From Peribacillus simplex (GTDB taxonomy: Bacteria; Bacillota; Bacilli; Bacillales; DSM-1321): 36,345 nt of DNA. A program made the translations under genes and the position numbers. The stretch is taken from the NCBI RefSeq assembly GCF_900156045.1, contig NZ_FTMX01000018.1:1-36345 (forward strand), read 5' to 3'. Below, in pieces: positions 24,221-33,226 of this stretch. Position 1 is the first letter of the stretch, and the number at the start of each line of letters is the position of its first letter. The notes beneath the pieces are model-generated. The model had not been told where the DNA came from and searched no databases. It saw nothing but the letters and a program-made list of their open reading frames with translations.

Positions 24221-24297
24221 TAACACAGCTGGTCGCAGTTTCTGCAGGTTCTCGCGCAAAGGCGCTTCATAAATCATCCTATGCTCCAGCTGTGTTA
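24221..24297. repeat. 12-nt perfect inverted repeat enclosing 53 bp
   Basis: TAACACAGCTGG (24221-24232) and CCAGCTGTGTTA (24286-24297). The enclosed DNA is distinctly more GC-rich (GCAGGTTCTCGCGC, AAGGCGC) than its surroundings. It starts exactly where homology to direct repeat copy 2 ends. It could be a miniature mobile element or a folded recombination site; no clear target duplication is visible. Confidence 0.55.
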
Positions 24298-24344
24298 CAA
24301 GGTAAAAATCATTTTAGCAAATTAGGCGCGATCCGAGTGCAATC

Positions 24345-25121
24345 TTATTGACCTGTAAATTGTGGTTTCCTCCGTCCACTAAACGCATTAAGAGCTTCTA
24401 AACGATCTTCTGTAGGAATTGTCAGCTCATATGCCTGTGCCTCAATGGCCAGTCCTGTTAGCAAATCCGTATTCATTCCATGAGTAATGGCATATTTCGC
24501 TTGTTTTAATGCAACCGGACCGTTTTTCATCATATTTGAAGCCAATGCTTCACAAACAGCTTTCAGCTCGGTACGCGGCACCACTTTCAAAAGAATACCT
24601 AAATCAAGTGCCTCTTCCGCTGTCACCTTTTTAGCAGTAAAGATAAGCTCTTTCGCTTTTGTCTCACCAATTAGTCTCGGTAGCCGCTGCGTACCGCCGG
24701 CGCCTGGTATGATAGCCCAACTTGTTTCCGTTAGTCCCACTGATACACTTTCGACTGCTATGGCAAAGTCACAAGAAAGTAGCCATTCAAGCCCTCCACC
24801 TAATGCATAACCATTAACAGCAGCAATTGTCGGCTGGGGAAGACCGGCAATACTGTTAAACACATTTCGAATTGCTTTGACATTCCTTCTTACTTGCGCT
24901 TCATTTAATGTCTTTCTTTCTTTCAAATCCACGCCCGCGCTAAATGCTTTATCACCTGCTCCTGTGAAAATAACCACACGGATATCCTGGTTAGCATAAA
25001 TCGAATCTACTGCTTCCTGAAGTTCAATAAGGGTCTCATAATTAAAACAATTCATTACTTCTGGACGATTCACCGTTACATAAGCAATATGATTTTCCAC
25101 TTTATATATAACATTAGACAT
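24345..25121 (-). CDS. Enoyl-CoA hydratase/isomerase
   Basis: A protein of 258 residues of the crotonase family. The oxyanion-hole segments are FSAGVDLKE (about 61-69) and GGGLEWLLSCD (about 108-118), and both hydratase glutamates are in place (TETSWAIIPGAGGTQRL and AKELIFT). It hydrates 2-enoyl-CoA to 3-hydroxyacyl-CoA. Last gene of a minus-strand beta-oxidation series, 65 nt after the thiolase gene, with AAAGGAGAG before the ATG. Both glutamates favour hydratase over isomerase activity. Confidence 0.9.
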   Translation of the reverse strand: MSNVIYKVENHIAYVTVNRPEVMNCFNYETLIELQEAVDSIYANQDIRVVIFTGAGDKAFSAGVDLKERKTLNEAQVRRNVKAIRNVFNSIAGLPQPTIAAVNGYALGGGLEWLLSCDFAIAVESVSVGLTETSWAIIPGAGGTQRLPRLIGETKAKELIFTAKKVTAEEALDLGILLKVVPRTELKAVCEALASNMMKNGPVALKQAKYAITHGMNTDLLTGLAIEAQAYELTIPTEDRLEALNAFSGRRKPQFTGQ

Positions 25122-25186
25122 GAAAATTATCTCTCCTTTTCATAGAACTATAGCCCTTACTAGACCAAACTAATAAGGGCTAATTT

Positions 25187-26392
25187 TTATTCCTCAATGT
25201 TTTCTATAATTGCTGATATGCCTTGTCCAACACCGACACACATGGTGGCAAGTCCATACTGGACATTTTGTTTTTTCATTTCATGAAGTAGTGTTGTTAA
25301 AATGCGCGCGCCGCTGGCACCTAGCGGATGGCCTAATGCAATCGCCCCACCGTTTACATTCACTTTTTCCGGATCCAATTTTAATTGACGGATACACTCA
25401 ATAGATTGGGAAGCAAACGCCTCGTTTAATTCGACAAGTCCAATATCAGCTACTCCCAAATTTGACCTTTCTAATACTTTGCGTGTTGAATAAATAGGAC
25501 CAAGGCCCATAACTGATGGTTCAAGGCCGGCAACTGCACCGCCAACATATTTGGCTAGAGGTTTTAATCCTAATTTCTTGGCCTTTTCTGCACTCATTAG
25601 CAGTAATGCTGAAGCTCCGTCATTTACACCGGAAGCATTCCCAGCGGTTATAGTGCCGCCTTCAAAAATTGGTTTGAGTTTTCCCAGCTTTTCAATCGTT
25701 GTATCCGTACGTGGATGTTCATCACGCATGACGGCTATCTCATTTCCTTTTCGGTCTATAAAACGAACCGGTACAATTTCATTCGCAAAACGTTCACTTT
25801 CCACTGCTTGTTTTGCTCTTTGCTGACTTTGAAACGCAAATTGGTCTTGTTCTTCTCGGGACACCGAACAGCGTTGGGCGACGTTTTCTGCTGTTTGCGG
25901 CATTGAATCCGATCCATACATCTTTTCTAGCTTTTTATTCGTAAAGCGCCAGCCAATCGTTGTATCATGAAGTTCCATTGCCCCCCTAGGAAAATCACTT
26001 TCTGGTTTTGCCATGACATAAGGAGCCCTCGTCATGCTTTCCGTTCCACCGGCAATGTAAATATCCCCTTCACCTATCGCAATGGATCTAGCAGCATACA
26101 TTACAGCATCAAGACCTGAGCCACATAACCGGTTAATCGTTGTTCCGCTCACATTGACAGGAAGTTTGGCCAACAGAGATGACATTCTCGCCACATTGCG
26201 ATTATCCTCACCAGCTTGATTGGCATTACCGAGAATGACATCCTCAATTTGTTCTGGAGGCAGATTGGGGTTTCGCTTAATAAGTGCCTTAATGACAACA
26301 GCCCCCAAATCATCCGGTCGTACACTCTTTAACGCGCCTTTATATCTCCCAATTGGTGTTCTTACAGCATCCACAATCACTACTTCTCTCAT
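25187..26392 (-). CDS. Acyl-CoA thiolase, PcaF/PaaJ (3-oxoadipyl-CoA thiolase)-like
   Basis: A protein of 401 residues, a full-length degradative thiolase with nucleophile Cys90 (NRLCGSG), His355 (GHPLGASG) and acid/base Cys385 (CVGVGQG). Two stretches are typical of beta-ketoadipyl-CoA thiolases and not of fatty-acid FadA: GNANQAGEDNRNVARM (55-70) and DTTIGWRFTNKKLEKMYG. It would cleave a 3-oxo-dicarboxylyl-CoA such as 3-oxoadipyl-CoA to succinyl-CoA and acetyl-CoA. Its start overlaps the stop of the 3-hydroxyacyl-CoA dehydrogenase gene (ATGA), giving translational coupling. The side-chain specificity is inferred from motif resemblance only. Confidence 0.88.
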   Translation of the reverse strand: MREVVIVDAVRTPIGRYKGALKSVRPDDLGAVVIKALIKRNPNLPPEQIEDVILGNANQAGEDNRNVARMSSLLAKLPVNVSGTTINRLCGSGLDAVMYAARSIAIGEGDIYIAGGTESMTRAPYVMAKPESDFPRGAMELHDTTIGWRFTNKKLEKMYGSDSMPQTAENVAQRCSVSREEQDQFAFQSQQRAKQAVESERFANEIVPVRFIDRKGNEIAVMRDEHPRTDTTIEKLGKLKPIFEGGTITAGNASGVNDGASALLLMSAEKAKKLGLKPLAKYVGGAVAGLEPSVMGLGPIYSTRKVLERSNLGVADIGLVELNEAFASQSIECIRQLKLDPEKVNVNGGAIALGHPLGASGARILTTLLHEMKKQNVQYGLATMCVGVGQGISAIIENIEE

Positions 26393-27258
26393 TTTCCAAT
26401 CAACTCTTCTTTCTCGGTATAGTCATAGATACCTTTTCCTGATTTACGTCCAAGACGTCCTGCTTTTACATACTGCTCTAGTAATGGAGCCGGGCGGTAT
26501 TTTTCACCCAACTTTTCATGTAAATACTTTAAATTGTTCAAACGTGCATCGAGACCGACCAAATCAGCTAATTCAAAGGGACCCATTGGGTAATTAAGAC
26601 CTAGCTTGATTGCTTTATCAATTTCTTTTGGCGTCCCAAGTCCTTCTTGAAGCATATAAAAAGCTTCATTGCCAACTAATGCGTTGATCCGACTCGTCAC
26701 AAAACCAGGAAACTCATTAATGACAACCGTTTCTTTCCCCATTTGCTCTGCCAATGTTTCTATAGCTTTGGCAGTTTCATCACTCGTTTCAAGACCTCGA
26801 ATAATTTCGACAAGCGGCATTTTATGTACCGGGTTAAAAAAGTGCATCGCAATGGTCTGAGCTGGACGTTTTGCATAAGAAGAAATTTCCGTCGGACTCA
26901 TGGTGGAAGTATTCGTTGCAAAAATGCAATGAGCTGGTGCGCATTGTTCAATTGATTCAAACACCTGCCTTTTAATTTCTGCTTTCTCAGGTACCGCTTC
27001 AATAATGACATCAGCCGAAGATGCAGCCTTTTGCAAATCAGTTACATAAGACAAGTTCGCTTTTGCTTCCTGCTCCTTGACATTAGAAAGTTTCCCTCTT
27101 AAGATAGCTTTTTCAAAAATAGTATTCAGTTCAGCTTCAGCATTTTTTAGTGAAGTTTCATTGACATCAACCAATGTAACGGTGAAGCCCCCTACCGCTC
27201 CAACATAGGCAATTCCACGTCCCATAACGCCTGAACCTACTACAACAAGACTGTTCAT
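26389..27258 (-). CDS. 3-hydroxyacyl-CoA dehydrogenase
   Basis: A protein of 289 residues from the second of two adjacent ATGs, which has the better spacing to AGGAGG (the first would add one Met). The NAD-binding GSGVMGRGIA is at the N-terminus; the catalytic His/Glu pair is in AMHFFNPVHKMPLVE, with Ser and Asn of TNTST. The C-terminal domain (PGFVTSRI, GLNYPMGPFELAD) is normal. A single-function enzyme of the FadB2/PaaH/Hbd type that oxidises 3-hydroxyacyl-CoA to 3-oxoacyl-CoA. It overlaps the thiolase gene by 4 nt and follows the MFS gene by 58 nt. Confidence 0.92.
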   Translation of the reverse strand: MNSLVVVGSGVMGRGIAYVGAVGGFTVTLVDVNETSLKNAEAELNTIFEKAILRGKLSNVKEQEAKANLSYVTDLQKAASSADVIIEAVPEKAEIKRQVFESIEQCAPAHCIFATNTSTMSPTEISSYAKRPAQTIAMHFFNPVHKMPLVEIIRGLETSDETAKAIETLAEQMGKETVVINEFPGFVTSRINALVGNEAFYMLQEGLGTPKEIDKAIKLGLNYPMGPFELADLVGLDARLNNLKYLHEKLGEKYRPAPLLEQYVKAGRLGRKSGKGIYDYTEKEELIGK

Positions 27259-27316
27259 CATTTTCCCTCCTATTTTTCTTTGTACGATTACTATGAAATG
27301 CTTACTATTATAATGC

Positions 27317-28591
27317 TTACATGTTTTCTATTTTGATAGCGCTTTCCTTTTGCTCAGTAACAGCATTTTCTTCTTTATCAAATGGATCATACATTTTTTC
27401 TCGGATAAACAGCCCAGGAATTAACGCTGCTAAGACATAGGCAATACCTAGAGTAGCTAAGCCTAATCCGATTGATTGATATTCCGCAATGAAACCTATC
27501 ATAAAAGGAGCCATCGCTGCCCCGAGTCTCCCAATATTATATGATCCCCCCACAGCTGTACCACGAATATGAGATGGAAAACTCTCATTCATGTATGTGG
27601 AATTGACTGCATATGGCATACCATAGAGAAATCCCAGTATAGTTAATAATGCAATAACGTTAGTCGGTGTATTGTAAAGATAAACGATTGGTAAGAGAAT
27701 CGCAGTAGATAGACCACCAATAATAAACATCGTTTTTCGACCGTATCGATCTGCCAGCCAACCTGTAATGATCTTACCTAAGATTGCGGCTGTGTAGGTT
27801 CCTACAAGATACCCCGTCATTTTTTTAAAATCAATACCTAAATCAGCTACAATATACGTCGGCAGCCAGGTACCAACGCCATAATAAGCAAATTGTAAGA
27901 AGGTCGCAGTAATACCCCATAATATAAAAATCTTTCTTGTTTTTGAATCTTTGAAGATCGTAGCCCACTCGTTTTTCTTATTCCCCTTTTGTTTTTGCGC
28001 TTGTACTCTTTCTTTCCATCCTTGAGGTTCTGGAACCCTGAATCTGATATAAATGGCCAAAAGAACAGGTACAACAGCAATAAAATATAGAGGTCTCCAT
28101 CCGTATTCAGGCAGGATTGCACCCGCCAATAAAGCTGCCACTAAATATCCTAATGAATACGCTGCTTGTATTGTACCTAAGACCGTTGTTCTCCTTTTCG
28201 TAGGTACATACTCAGCCATAAGCATCGTAGCAATCGTATATTCCGCCCCTATTCCAATAGCAGAAATAAAACGAATAACGATAAATTGCTCATATGTTTG
28301 GGTAAATCCAATTAAGCATGTTCCAACTGAGAATAGAACCATCATCCAGGTCGCCATTCTTACCCGGCCAAATCGATCAGCTAACCAACCACCAAAGATT
28401 CCGCCGACACCCATACCTACTAAGGACCATGTAGCAATGAGTCCTGCAGATGCATTACCAATATTAAACTCTTCCATTAGACTAGGCATCGTGATAGACA
28501 GCATGATTAAATCCATGCCATCTACCATAAGACCTAAAAAGCAAGCGATGAAAACTACAATCCAAGTCCGGTCTGATCTAACATTTTCCAT
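27317..28591 (-). CDS. MFS transporter, aromatic acid:H+ symporter (AAHS)-like
   Basis: A protein of 424 residues with 12 membrane segments. GGWLADRFGRVR is near residues 61-72 and the second-half copy GWLADRYGRKT is conserved; DGMDLIMLSITMP in the first helix is characteristic of the AAHS branch (PcaK, BenK, DcaK-type), where the Asp is needed for transport. It would import an aromatic or dicarboxylic acid with protons. It lies within the beta-oxidation gene series, directly upstream of the 3-hydroxyacyl-CoA dehydrogenase gene. A cre-like site sits 72 nt upstream of the start. The ribosome site is weak (GGCGGTG). Confidence 0.87.
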   Translation of the reverse strand: MENVRSDRTWIVVFIACFLGLMVDGMDLIMLSITMPSLMEEFNIGNASAGLIATWSLVGMGVGGIFGGWLADRFGRVRMATWMMVLFSVGTCLIGFTQTYEQFIVIRFISAIGIGAEYTIATMLMAEYVPTKRRTTVLGTIQAAYSLGYLVAALLAGAILPEYGWRPLYFIAVVPVLLAIYIRFRVPEPQGWKERVQAQKQKGNKKNEWATIFKDSKTRKIFILWGITATFLQFAYYGVGTWLPTYIVADLGIDFKKMTGYLVGTYTAAILGKIITGWLADRYGRKTMFIIGGLSTAILLPIVYLYNTPTNVIALLTILGFLYGMPYAVNSTYMNESFPSHIRGTAVGGSYNIGRLGAAMAPFMIGFIAEYQSIGLGLATLGIAYVLAALIPGLFIREKMYDPFDKEENAVTEQKESAIKIENM

Positions 28592-28662
28592 AAAACACCG
28601 CCTTAATTATTTATTCAGCCTCTTATATACTCTTGTTGGAAAAATAAACAATTCCCTTTCAT

Positions 28663-28676
28663 TGTAAGCGTTGTCT
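28663..28676 (+). promoter_or_regulatory. Candidate cre (CcpA) site upstream of the AAHS-like transporter
   Basis: TGTAAGCGTTGTCT matches the cre consensus at 13 of 14 positions. It lies 72 nt before the transporter start, in the 275-nt gap after the CoA transferase gene; that gap may hold a second promoter of the cluster. Confidence 0.5.
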
Positions 28677-28866
28677 ATTTAAGGGTGTAAAATCATAGGA
28701 TGATAGGAATGTATAATGATGAGTTGGTTTTCATCACAGATTCATTTTCCGACATTCGTTTTGTTCATGTACATGGTATTGCAATCTAAACGCTTCCTTA
28801 TTTTAACGGTACGTGGTTCAATTGGTTTATGGACGAGATATCTAATGTTAACTAAGCAATTTATCA

Positions 28867-30054
28867 TTAAATAACCTTTTCCTGCATGAACGATTCGATT
28901 TCTTGTCTTTCATACCCTAACTCTAACAATACTTCTTCAGTGTGCTCCCCATGCAAAGGTGGATGCCTCTCAATGGTAACAGGTGTATCTGAAAGTTTGA
29001 TTGGTGAACCTAAAAGTTTAACCATTCCGACTTGTGGATGTTCAACTTCCTGTATCATTTGCCTTTCAAGTACTTGCTTATCTTCAAAAACTCTATCTAA
29101 GGTGTTAATAGGACCACAAGGAATATTATTTTCCTGACAGCTTGTGATCCATTCATCTGCCGTTTTGGTTAACAGTGCTTCTTGTATTTGAGGAATTAAT
29201 GCCTCCCTATTAATGTTGCGTGCGCTGGCTGTTGAATAACGCACATCACGAGATAGCTCTTCCAACTTTAGTAAGGAACAAAGACGCTGGAACTGTCTGT
29301 CGTTACCTACTGCAATAATAATCTCATAATCTTTGGTTTTAAAATTTTGATAGGGAACTAGGCTCGGATGCTGATTCCCATATCGTTTAGGAACGTTCCC
29401 TGTATTTAAATAGCCTGTCCCAAGATTAAGCATTGTAGCTACCATGGTATCCAAAAGAGAAATATCACAATGCTGGCCACGGCCTGTATGGGTTCTTGCC
29501 TGCAAAGCAGCTAATATGCTAATGATAGCATGTAGACCTGTGAATAAATCGGCCATAGCATTTCCAGACTTTACAGGTTCACCATCTGGTGCACCATTCA
29601 CACTCATAAACCCGCTCATCCCCTGAGCAATAAAGTCGTATCCCGGCAAATGTTTGTAAGGTCCTGTTTGCCCAAATCCTGTGATTGAGCAGTGAATTAA
29701 TTTAGGGTTTAACGCTTTCAATTCTTCATATCCTAGTCCTAACCGCTCCATTGTCCCTGTTTTAAAATTTTCTACGACAACATCCACTTCCTTTAGAAGT
29801 TTCTTAATGATTTGTATTCCCTTTTCTGTCTTTAAGTCCACAGTGATTGCTCGTTTATTTCGATTAACTGCCATAAAATATAAACTTATCTCTTCAACAT
29901 CAGGAGGAAACCACGTCCGCGTTTCATCTATTAATTCCGGTCCCTCCACTTTAATGATATCTGCACCCAAATCTCCTAACATACTAGTACAAGTTGGACC
30001 AGCCACCACCCGACTTAAATCAAGAACTTTAATCCCGCTTAATGCTTTAGCCAT
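28867..30054 (-). CDS. CaiB/BaiF (family III) CoA transferase
   Basis: A protein of 395 residues. The N-terminus LSGIKVLDLSRVVAGP is typical of family III and the catalytic Asp is Asp169 in MADLFTG; GRGQHCDISLLD and PCGPINT are further family segments. These enzymes move CoA between acids through an aspartyl-CoA anhydride. In this cluster it would activate the imported acid using succinyl-CoA or acetyl-CoA, taking the place of an ATP-dependent ligase, which is absent. GGGGAGGG precedes the ATG, 56 nt after the acyl-CoA dehydrogenase gene. Confidence 0.9.
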   Translation of the reverse strand: MAKALSGIKVLDLSRVVAGPTCTSMLGDLGADIIKVEGPELIDETRTWFPPDVEEISLYFMAVNRNKRAITVDLKTEKGIQIIKKLLKEVDVVVENFKTGTMERLGLGYEELKALNPKLIHCSITGFGQTGPYKHLPGYDFIAQGMSGFMSVNGAPDGEPVKSGNAMADLFTGLHAIISILAALQARTHTGRGQHCDISLLDTMVATMLNLGTGYLNTGNVPKRYGNQHPSLVPYQNFKTKDYEIIIAVGNDRQFQRLCSLLKLEELSRDVRYSTASARNINREALIPQIQEALLTKTADEWITSCQENNIPCGPINTLDRVFEDKQVLERQMIQEVEHPQVGMVKLLGSPIKLSDTPVTIERHPPLHGEHTEEVLLELGYERQEIESFMQEKVI

Positions 30055-30110
30055 AATGCCCTCCCCTATTCTTTATCGTTGTCATACAACTTATGGTAGA
30101 GATTTATTGT

Positions 30111-31910
30111 TTAAAGTTTCACGGATTGTTGCACTTGTTTTATTAAACTTTCTACTGCCTTTTCCGGAACTTGTTCCCAGTCAACAATGGCATCAAACCA
30201 TTGTAATAACGATGGATTAGAGTAGCTAAAATCATCCAATCCATTCGTAAGCAAATGACGGTGGAGATACTGCAATGTCATGTATAATTTACGGTAACTT
30301 CCTTGTTCTGTAATTTGTACAGAAGCTTCATCCAGTAAAAGACTGGCTGCACAAACATGATACATGCGGTTCATTAATTGTTTCGCAGGCAATTCTCTCT
30401 CTGGCCCGTTCAGCTTCATTATTTTTTTCGCTTGCGATTCGATTTTATTGGTAATTTGTAGAAGGACCTTACCTGTCTGCTCTGCCCAAGAATCAGAGAT
30501 GCCATCTATAGTATTGTAAACTGTGTTAAAGAAGACCTCCCCTGCTTGATCCTTCACTAATGCTCTTATTACGTCTAAGGCCACAATATTTGTTGTTCCT
30601 TCCCAAATAGCACCTAAATGAGCATCGCGTAAAAGTTTCGGTTCAACCCAATCCTCGATATACCCATTTCCGCCTCTTGCTTCCATCCCTTCAGAGGTGG
30701 AATTTCTCGCTCGTTTACAAATGTATCCTTTTAACAATGGAGTTAAAATTCGTAATAGCTTTTCATCGGCTTTGCTGCCTTGATCTCCTTTATCATAAAC
30801 AGAAGCTGTGAAGAATGTCATAGCCGTAGCAGCCTCGGAATCTAGTAATAATTCAAAAAGGGTTTCTTTCATGAGTGGCTTTTCGGCTATAGAACTACCA
30901 AATGCTACTCGGCCACGGGCTGAAATAAGCGCTTCCAAAAAGCTTCGTCGCATCATTGCAGTAGAACGGACGGCATTTGATAATCGGGAGGAATTTACCA
31001 TCGACATCATTTGCTTAAAACCATTGGTAACATCACCTACAGCATAAGCAACCGCTCCTTCAAACGCTACTTCTCCCGAAGCCATGTCGCGTGTTCCTAA
31101 CTTATCTTTTAGACGATTGATGCTGAACTTATTTAGAGATCCATCCGGTAATTTTCTCGGCATTAAAAACATCCCAAGACCTTTCGTGCCCGCTGGAGCA
31201 CCTTCAGGACGAGCCAACACTAATGCAAGGTCTGTTGATACATTGGAACAAAACCACTTATCGCCCCAAAGTTCCCACTGATCGCCAACTTTTTTTGCCA
31301 TTAACGTGTTAGCACCAACATCAGAACCACCTTGCTTTTCAGTCATAAATTGGGCACACGTCCATAATTCCTTCATATCTGTACTCGTCAAATGAGGTAA
31401 ATAGGTATCCTGCATTTCCTGATCGGCAAATTTCCTTAAAACACGCGCACCAGAATCTGTCATACTCATTGGGCAAGCTAAACCAAACTCGGATTGTACA
31501 AACAAATACCAAAATGCATATTTTAGTACGTGCGGCAGTTTCGAGGAAAATCCTAGCACTGGTTTATGTGACATAGCCGCGAGACCAAATTTGCTATATC
31601 CTAGATATTCCATTTCCTTGTAGGCCGGATGGTAGTCAACTTCGTTTACACGCTCTCCCTTCCCATTGAAAGCAACCAACTCAGGAGTATGTTTATCCGC
31701 AATACGAGATAACTCATCTAAACGTGTTCCAGCTATTTCACCTAATTCTGTTAAGTAAGAAAGGGCGCGATCATAATCTTCCTTAGAAAGATAACGCTGT
31801 AGGATAAGTTGGAGATTGTGATCTTCCTTAAAAAAGTTTAAACCTTTTGTCTCTGGCATCGAACCAACTTCGGCTTTTCTAGAATTGGATGTTAACAGTT
31901 CTAAATTCAT
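30111..31910 (-). CDS. Acyl-CoA dehydrogenase, long (AidB-like) type
   Basis: A protein of 599 residues from the ATG behind GGGAGG; an in-frame upstream start would add five residues but overlaps this ribosome site. The length exceeds ordinary 380-residue acyl-CoA dehydrogenases, because of an extra N-terminal segment and a longer C-terminal helical part as in AidB/ACAD10-11-like enzymes. Visible are the FAD/substrate segments (CAQFMTEKQGGSDVGAN, WFCSN) and the late EARGGNGYIEDW and AIWEGTTNIVALD motifs. It introduces the 2,3 double bond into acyl-CoA, passing electrons to an electron transfer flavoprotein not encoded here. First gene of the cassette, divergent from the IclR regulator across a region with two palindromic sites. 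Confidence 0.88.
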   Translation of the reverse strand: MNLELLTSNSRKAEVGSMPETKGLNFFKEDHNLQLILQRYLSKEDYDRALSYLTELGEIAGTRLDELSRIADKHTPELVAFNGKGERVNEVDYHPAYKEMEYLGYSKFGLAAMSHKPVLGFSSKLPHVLKYAFWYLFVQSEFGLACPMSMTDSGARVLRKFADQEMQDTYLPHLTSTDMKELWTCAQFMTEKQGGSDVGANTLMAKKVGDQWELWGDKWFCSNVSTDLALVLARPEGAPAGTKGLGMFLMPRKLPDGSLNKFSINRLKDKLGTRDMASGEVAFEGAVAYAVGDVTNGFKQMMSMVNSSRLSNAVRSTAMMRRSFLEALISARGRVAFGSSIAEKPLMKETLFELLLDSEAATAMTFFTASVYDKGDQGSKADEKLLRILTPLLKGYICKRARNSTSEGMEARGGNGYIEDWVEPKLLRDAHLGAIWEGTTNIVALDVIRALVKDQAGEVFFNTVYNTIDGISDSWAEQTGKVLLQITNKIESQAKKIMKLNGPERELPAKQLMNRMYHVCAASLLLDEASVQITEQGSYRKLYMTLQYLHRHLLTNGLDDFSYSNPSLLQWFDAIVDWEQVPEKAVESLIKQVQQSVKL

Positions 31911-32038
31911 AAATTTTCCTCCCATTCAACATTTTTTAAAGCACTTATTAATAATAACGGAATTTCAATTCCTATATTTGATATTATGTGATTATTATCT
32001 AAAAAGTCAAATTATTTTTAAGCCACCATACTACTCAT

Positions 32039-32119
32039 GAAAATTGAATTTTGATTACCAGAAGTTTAAATAATTATACAAATATAATTCCTTAGATGAT
32101 GGTTTAAAATTCAATTTTC
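32039..32119. promoter_or_regulatory. Twin palindromic sites, probable IclR operators
   Basis: AAAATT-G-AATTTT occurs at 32040-32052 and, as its complement AAAATT-C-AATTTT, at 32106-32118, each a full palindrome extended by one G/C. The centres are about 66 nt apart, near six helical turns. Short ACCA/TGGT arms just inside add symmetry. The sites lie between the acyl-CoA dehydrogenase and IclR starts. IclR-family proteins bind as tetramers to paired palindromes of this kind. Confidence 0.7.
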
Positions 32120-32205
32120 GTGGTCTATAGGCATCACTCTTTTAAATTATAATAGTGACAAAAACTTGGATACTTAACCCTGTTAATGGGTTTATTATCT
32201 TGGTA

Positions 32206-32214
32206 TGGTATAAT
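32206..32214 (+). promoter_or_regulatory. Extended -10 promoter element of the IclR gene
   Basis: TGGTATAAT has a perfect TATAAT with the TG extension, 94 nt before the IclR start. No convincing -35 at the right spacing, as is common for extended -10 promoters. It lies downstream of both palindromes. Confidence 0.5.
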
Positions 32215-32307
32215 ATTTTTAATAATTGGCGTTTCAAGAATCATTTAATAATTCAAAATAACATTTAAGCAATTAATATAAATGGGATTTAACGGGGGAT
32301 TTTAATT

Positions 32308-33039
32308 ATGAACACAAAGGTTTCGTCTACAGTGCAGCGTGCAATTAAAATTATCAATTATTTAAATGAGACACCAGGTCCACAAGGAATCAAAGATATT
32401 AGCGAAAAACTTAACATTTCTCCTCCTATCACACATCGCATGCTAACTACTTTAAAAATGGAAGGTATGGTATTCCAAGATTTAGTTTCTAAAAAATATT
32501 CACTTGGTACGGTTTTCATTGATTATGCAAATAAAATAATCACCGATTTACCTTTTATCTCTTTAATTGATTCTCAATTAATTAAATTGAGAGATGAAAC
32601 TCAGGAAACGGTAGGATTGTATATGTTAACAAACATGATAAGGATGTGTGTAATCGAACATGTAAGTAATCAGGAAATAAGTAGAAAGGCAGGAGTTGGT
32701 AATAGGATACCATTACATCTTGGATCAAGCGGACGAGTAATTTTGGCATTCCTTAATGAAGATTTACAGGCACGAGTATTAAACAACCTTCCTGACGAAG
32801 AAAGAAATATACTTGGACAAAAATTAGGAACGATTGTAAATACAGGTTATTCAATAAATGAGGAAGAACTCACGAAGAATGTAGCTGCGTTATCAGCTCC
32901 CGTTTTTGGTGCAAAAGGAAAAGTCATTGGAGCCATTTCTATTTCTGGCCCAGTCTTTCGATGGAATAAAGAATCGATGGAACAACATATCCCTTTATTA
33001 TTAAAAACTACTGAAAACATTTCAAAATCATTATATTAA
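32308..33039 (+). CDS. IclR family transcriptional regulator
   Basis: A protein of 243 residues with an N-terminal winged helix-turn-helix (VQRAIKIINYLNETPG, then GIKDISEKLNISPPITHRML) and a C-terminal effector domain (RIPLHLGSSGRVILAFL; GAISISGPVFRW) typical of IclR proteins such as PcaR, PobR and KdgR. Divergent from the beta-oxidation cassette, with twin palindromes between, it probably controls the cassette in response to the substrate or a CoA intermediate. GGGGGA precedes the ATG. Whether it represses or activates cannot be told. Confidence 0.9.
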   Translation: MNTKVSSTVQRAIKIINYLNETPGPQGIKDISEKLNISPPITHRMLTTLKMEGMVFQDLVSKKYSLGTVFIDYANKIITDLPFISLIDSQLIKLRDETQETVGLYMLTNMIRMCVIEHVSNQEISRKAGVGNRIPLHLGSSGRVILAFLNEDLQARVLNNLPDEERNILGQKLGTIVNTGYSINEEELTKNVAALSAPVFGAKGKVIGAISISGPVFRWNKESMEQHIPLLLKTTENISKSLY

Positions 33040-33226
33040 AACAGGATTTGGTACAAATATGACCAGATAAAACATAGAATTCAATGTCCTTTTCATCTAT
33101 GAATTTATGAGGCTACTCCGAAAAATTCACGTGTGAATTCATTTCGCTTTGGTCAGACTTCCAATTATCAATTTTTAGTTTTCCATATTTACATTCTTTT
33201 TCCGGTAGATTGAAGATAATAGATAA

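Noticed and set aside
24221..24297. Integron attC site
   Set aside because: Only the left edge resembles the attC core; the right edge GTTACAA does not fit GTTRRRY and there is no integrase or cassette array.
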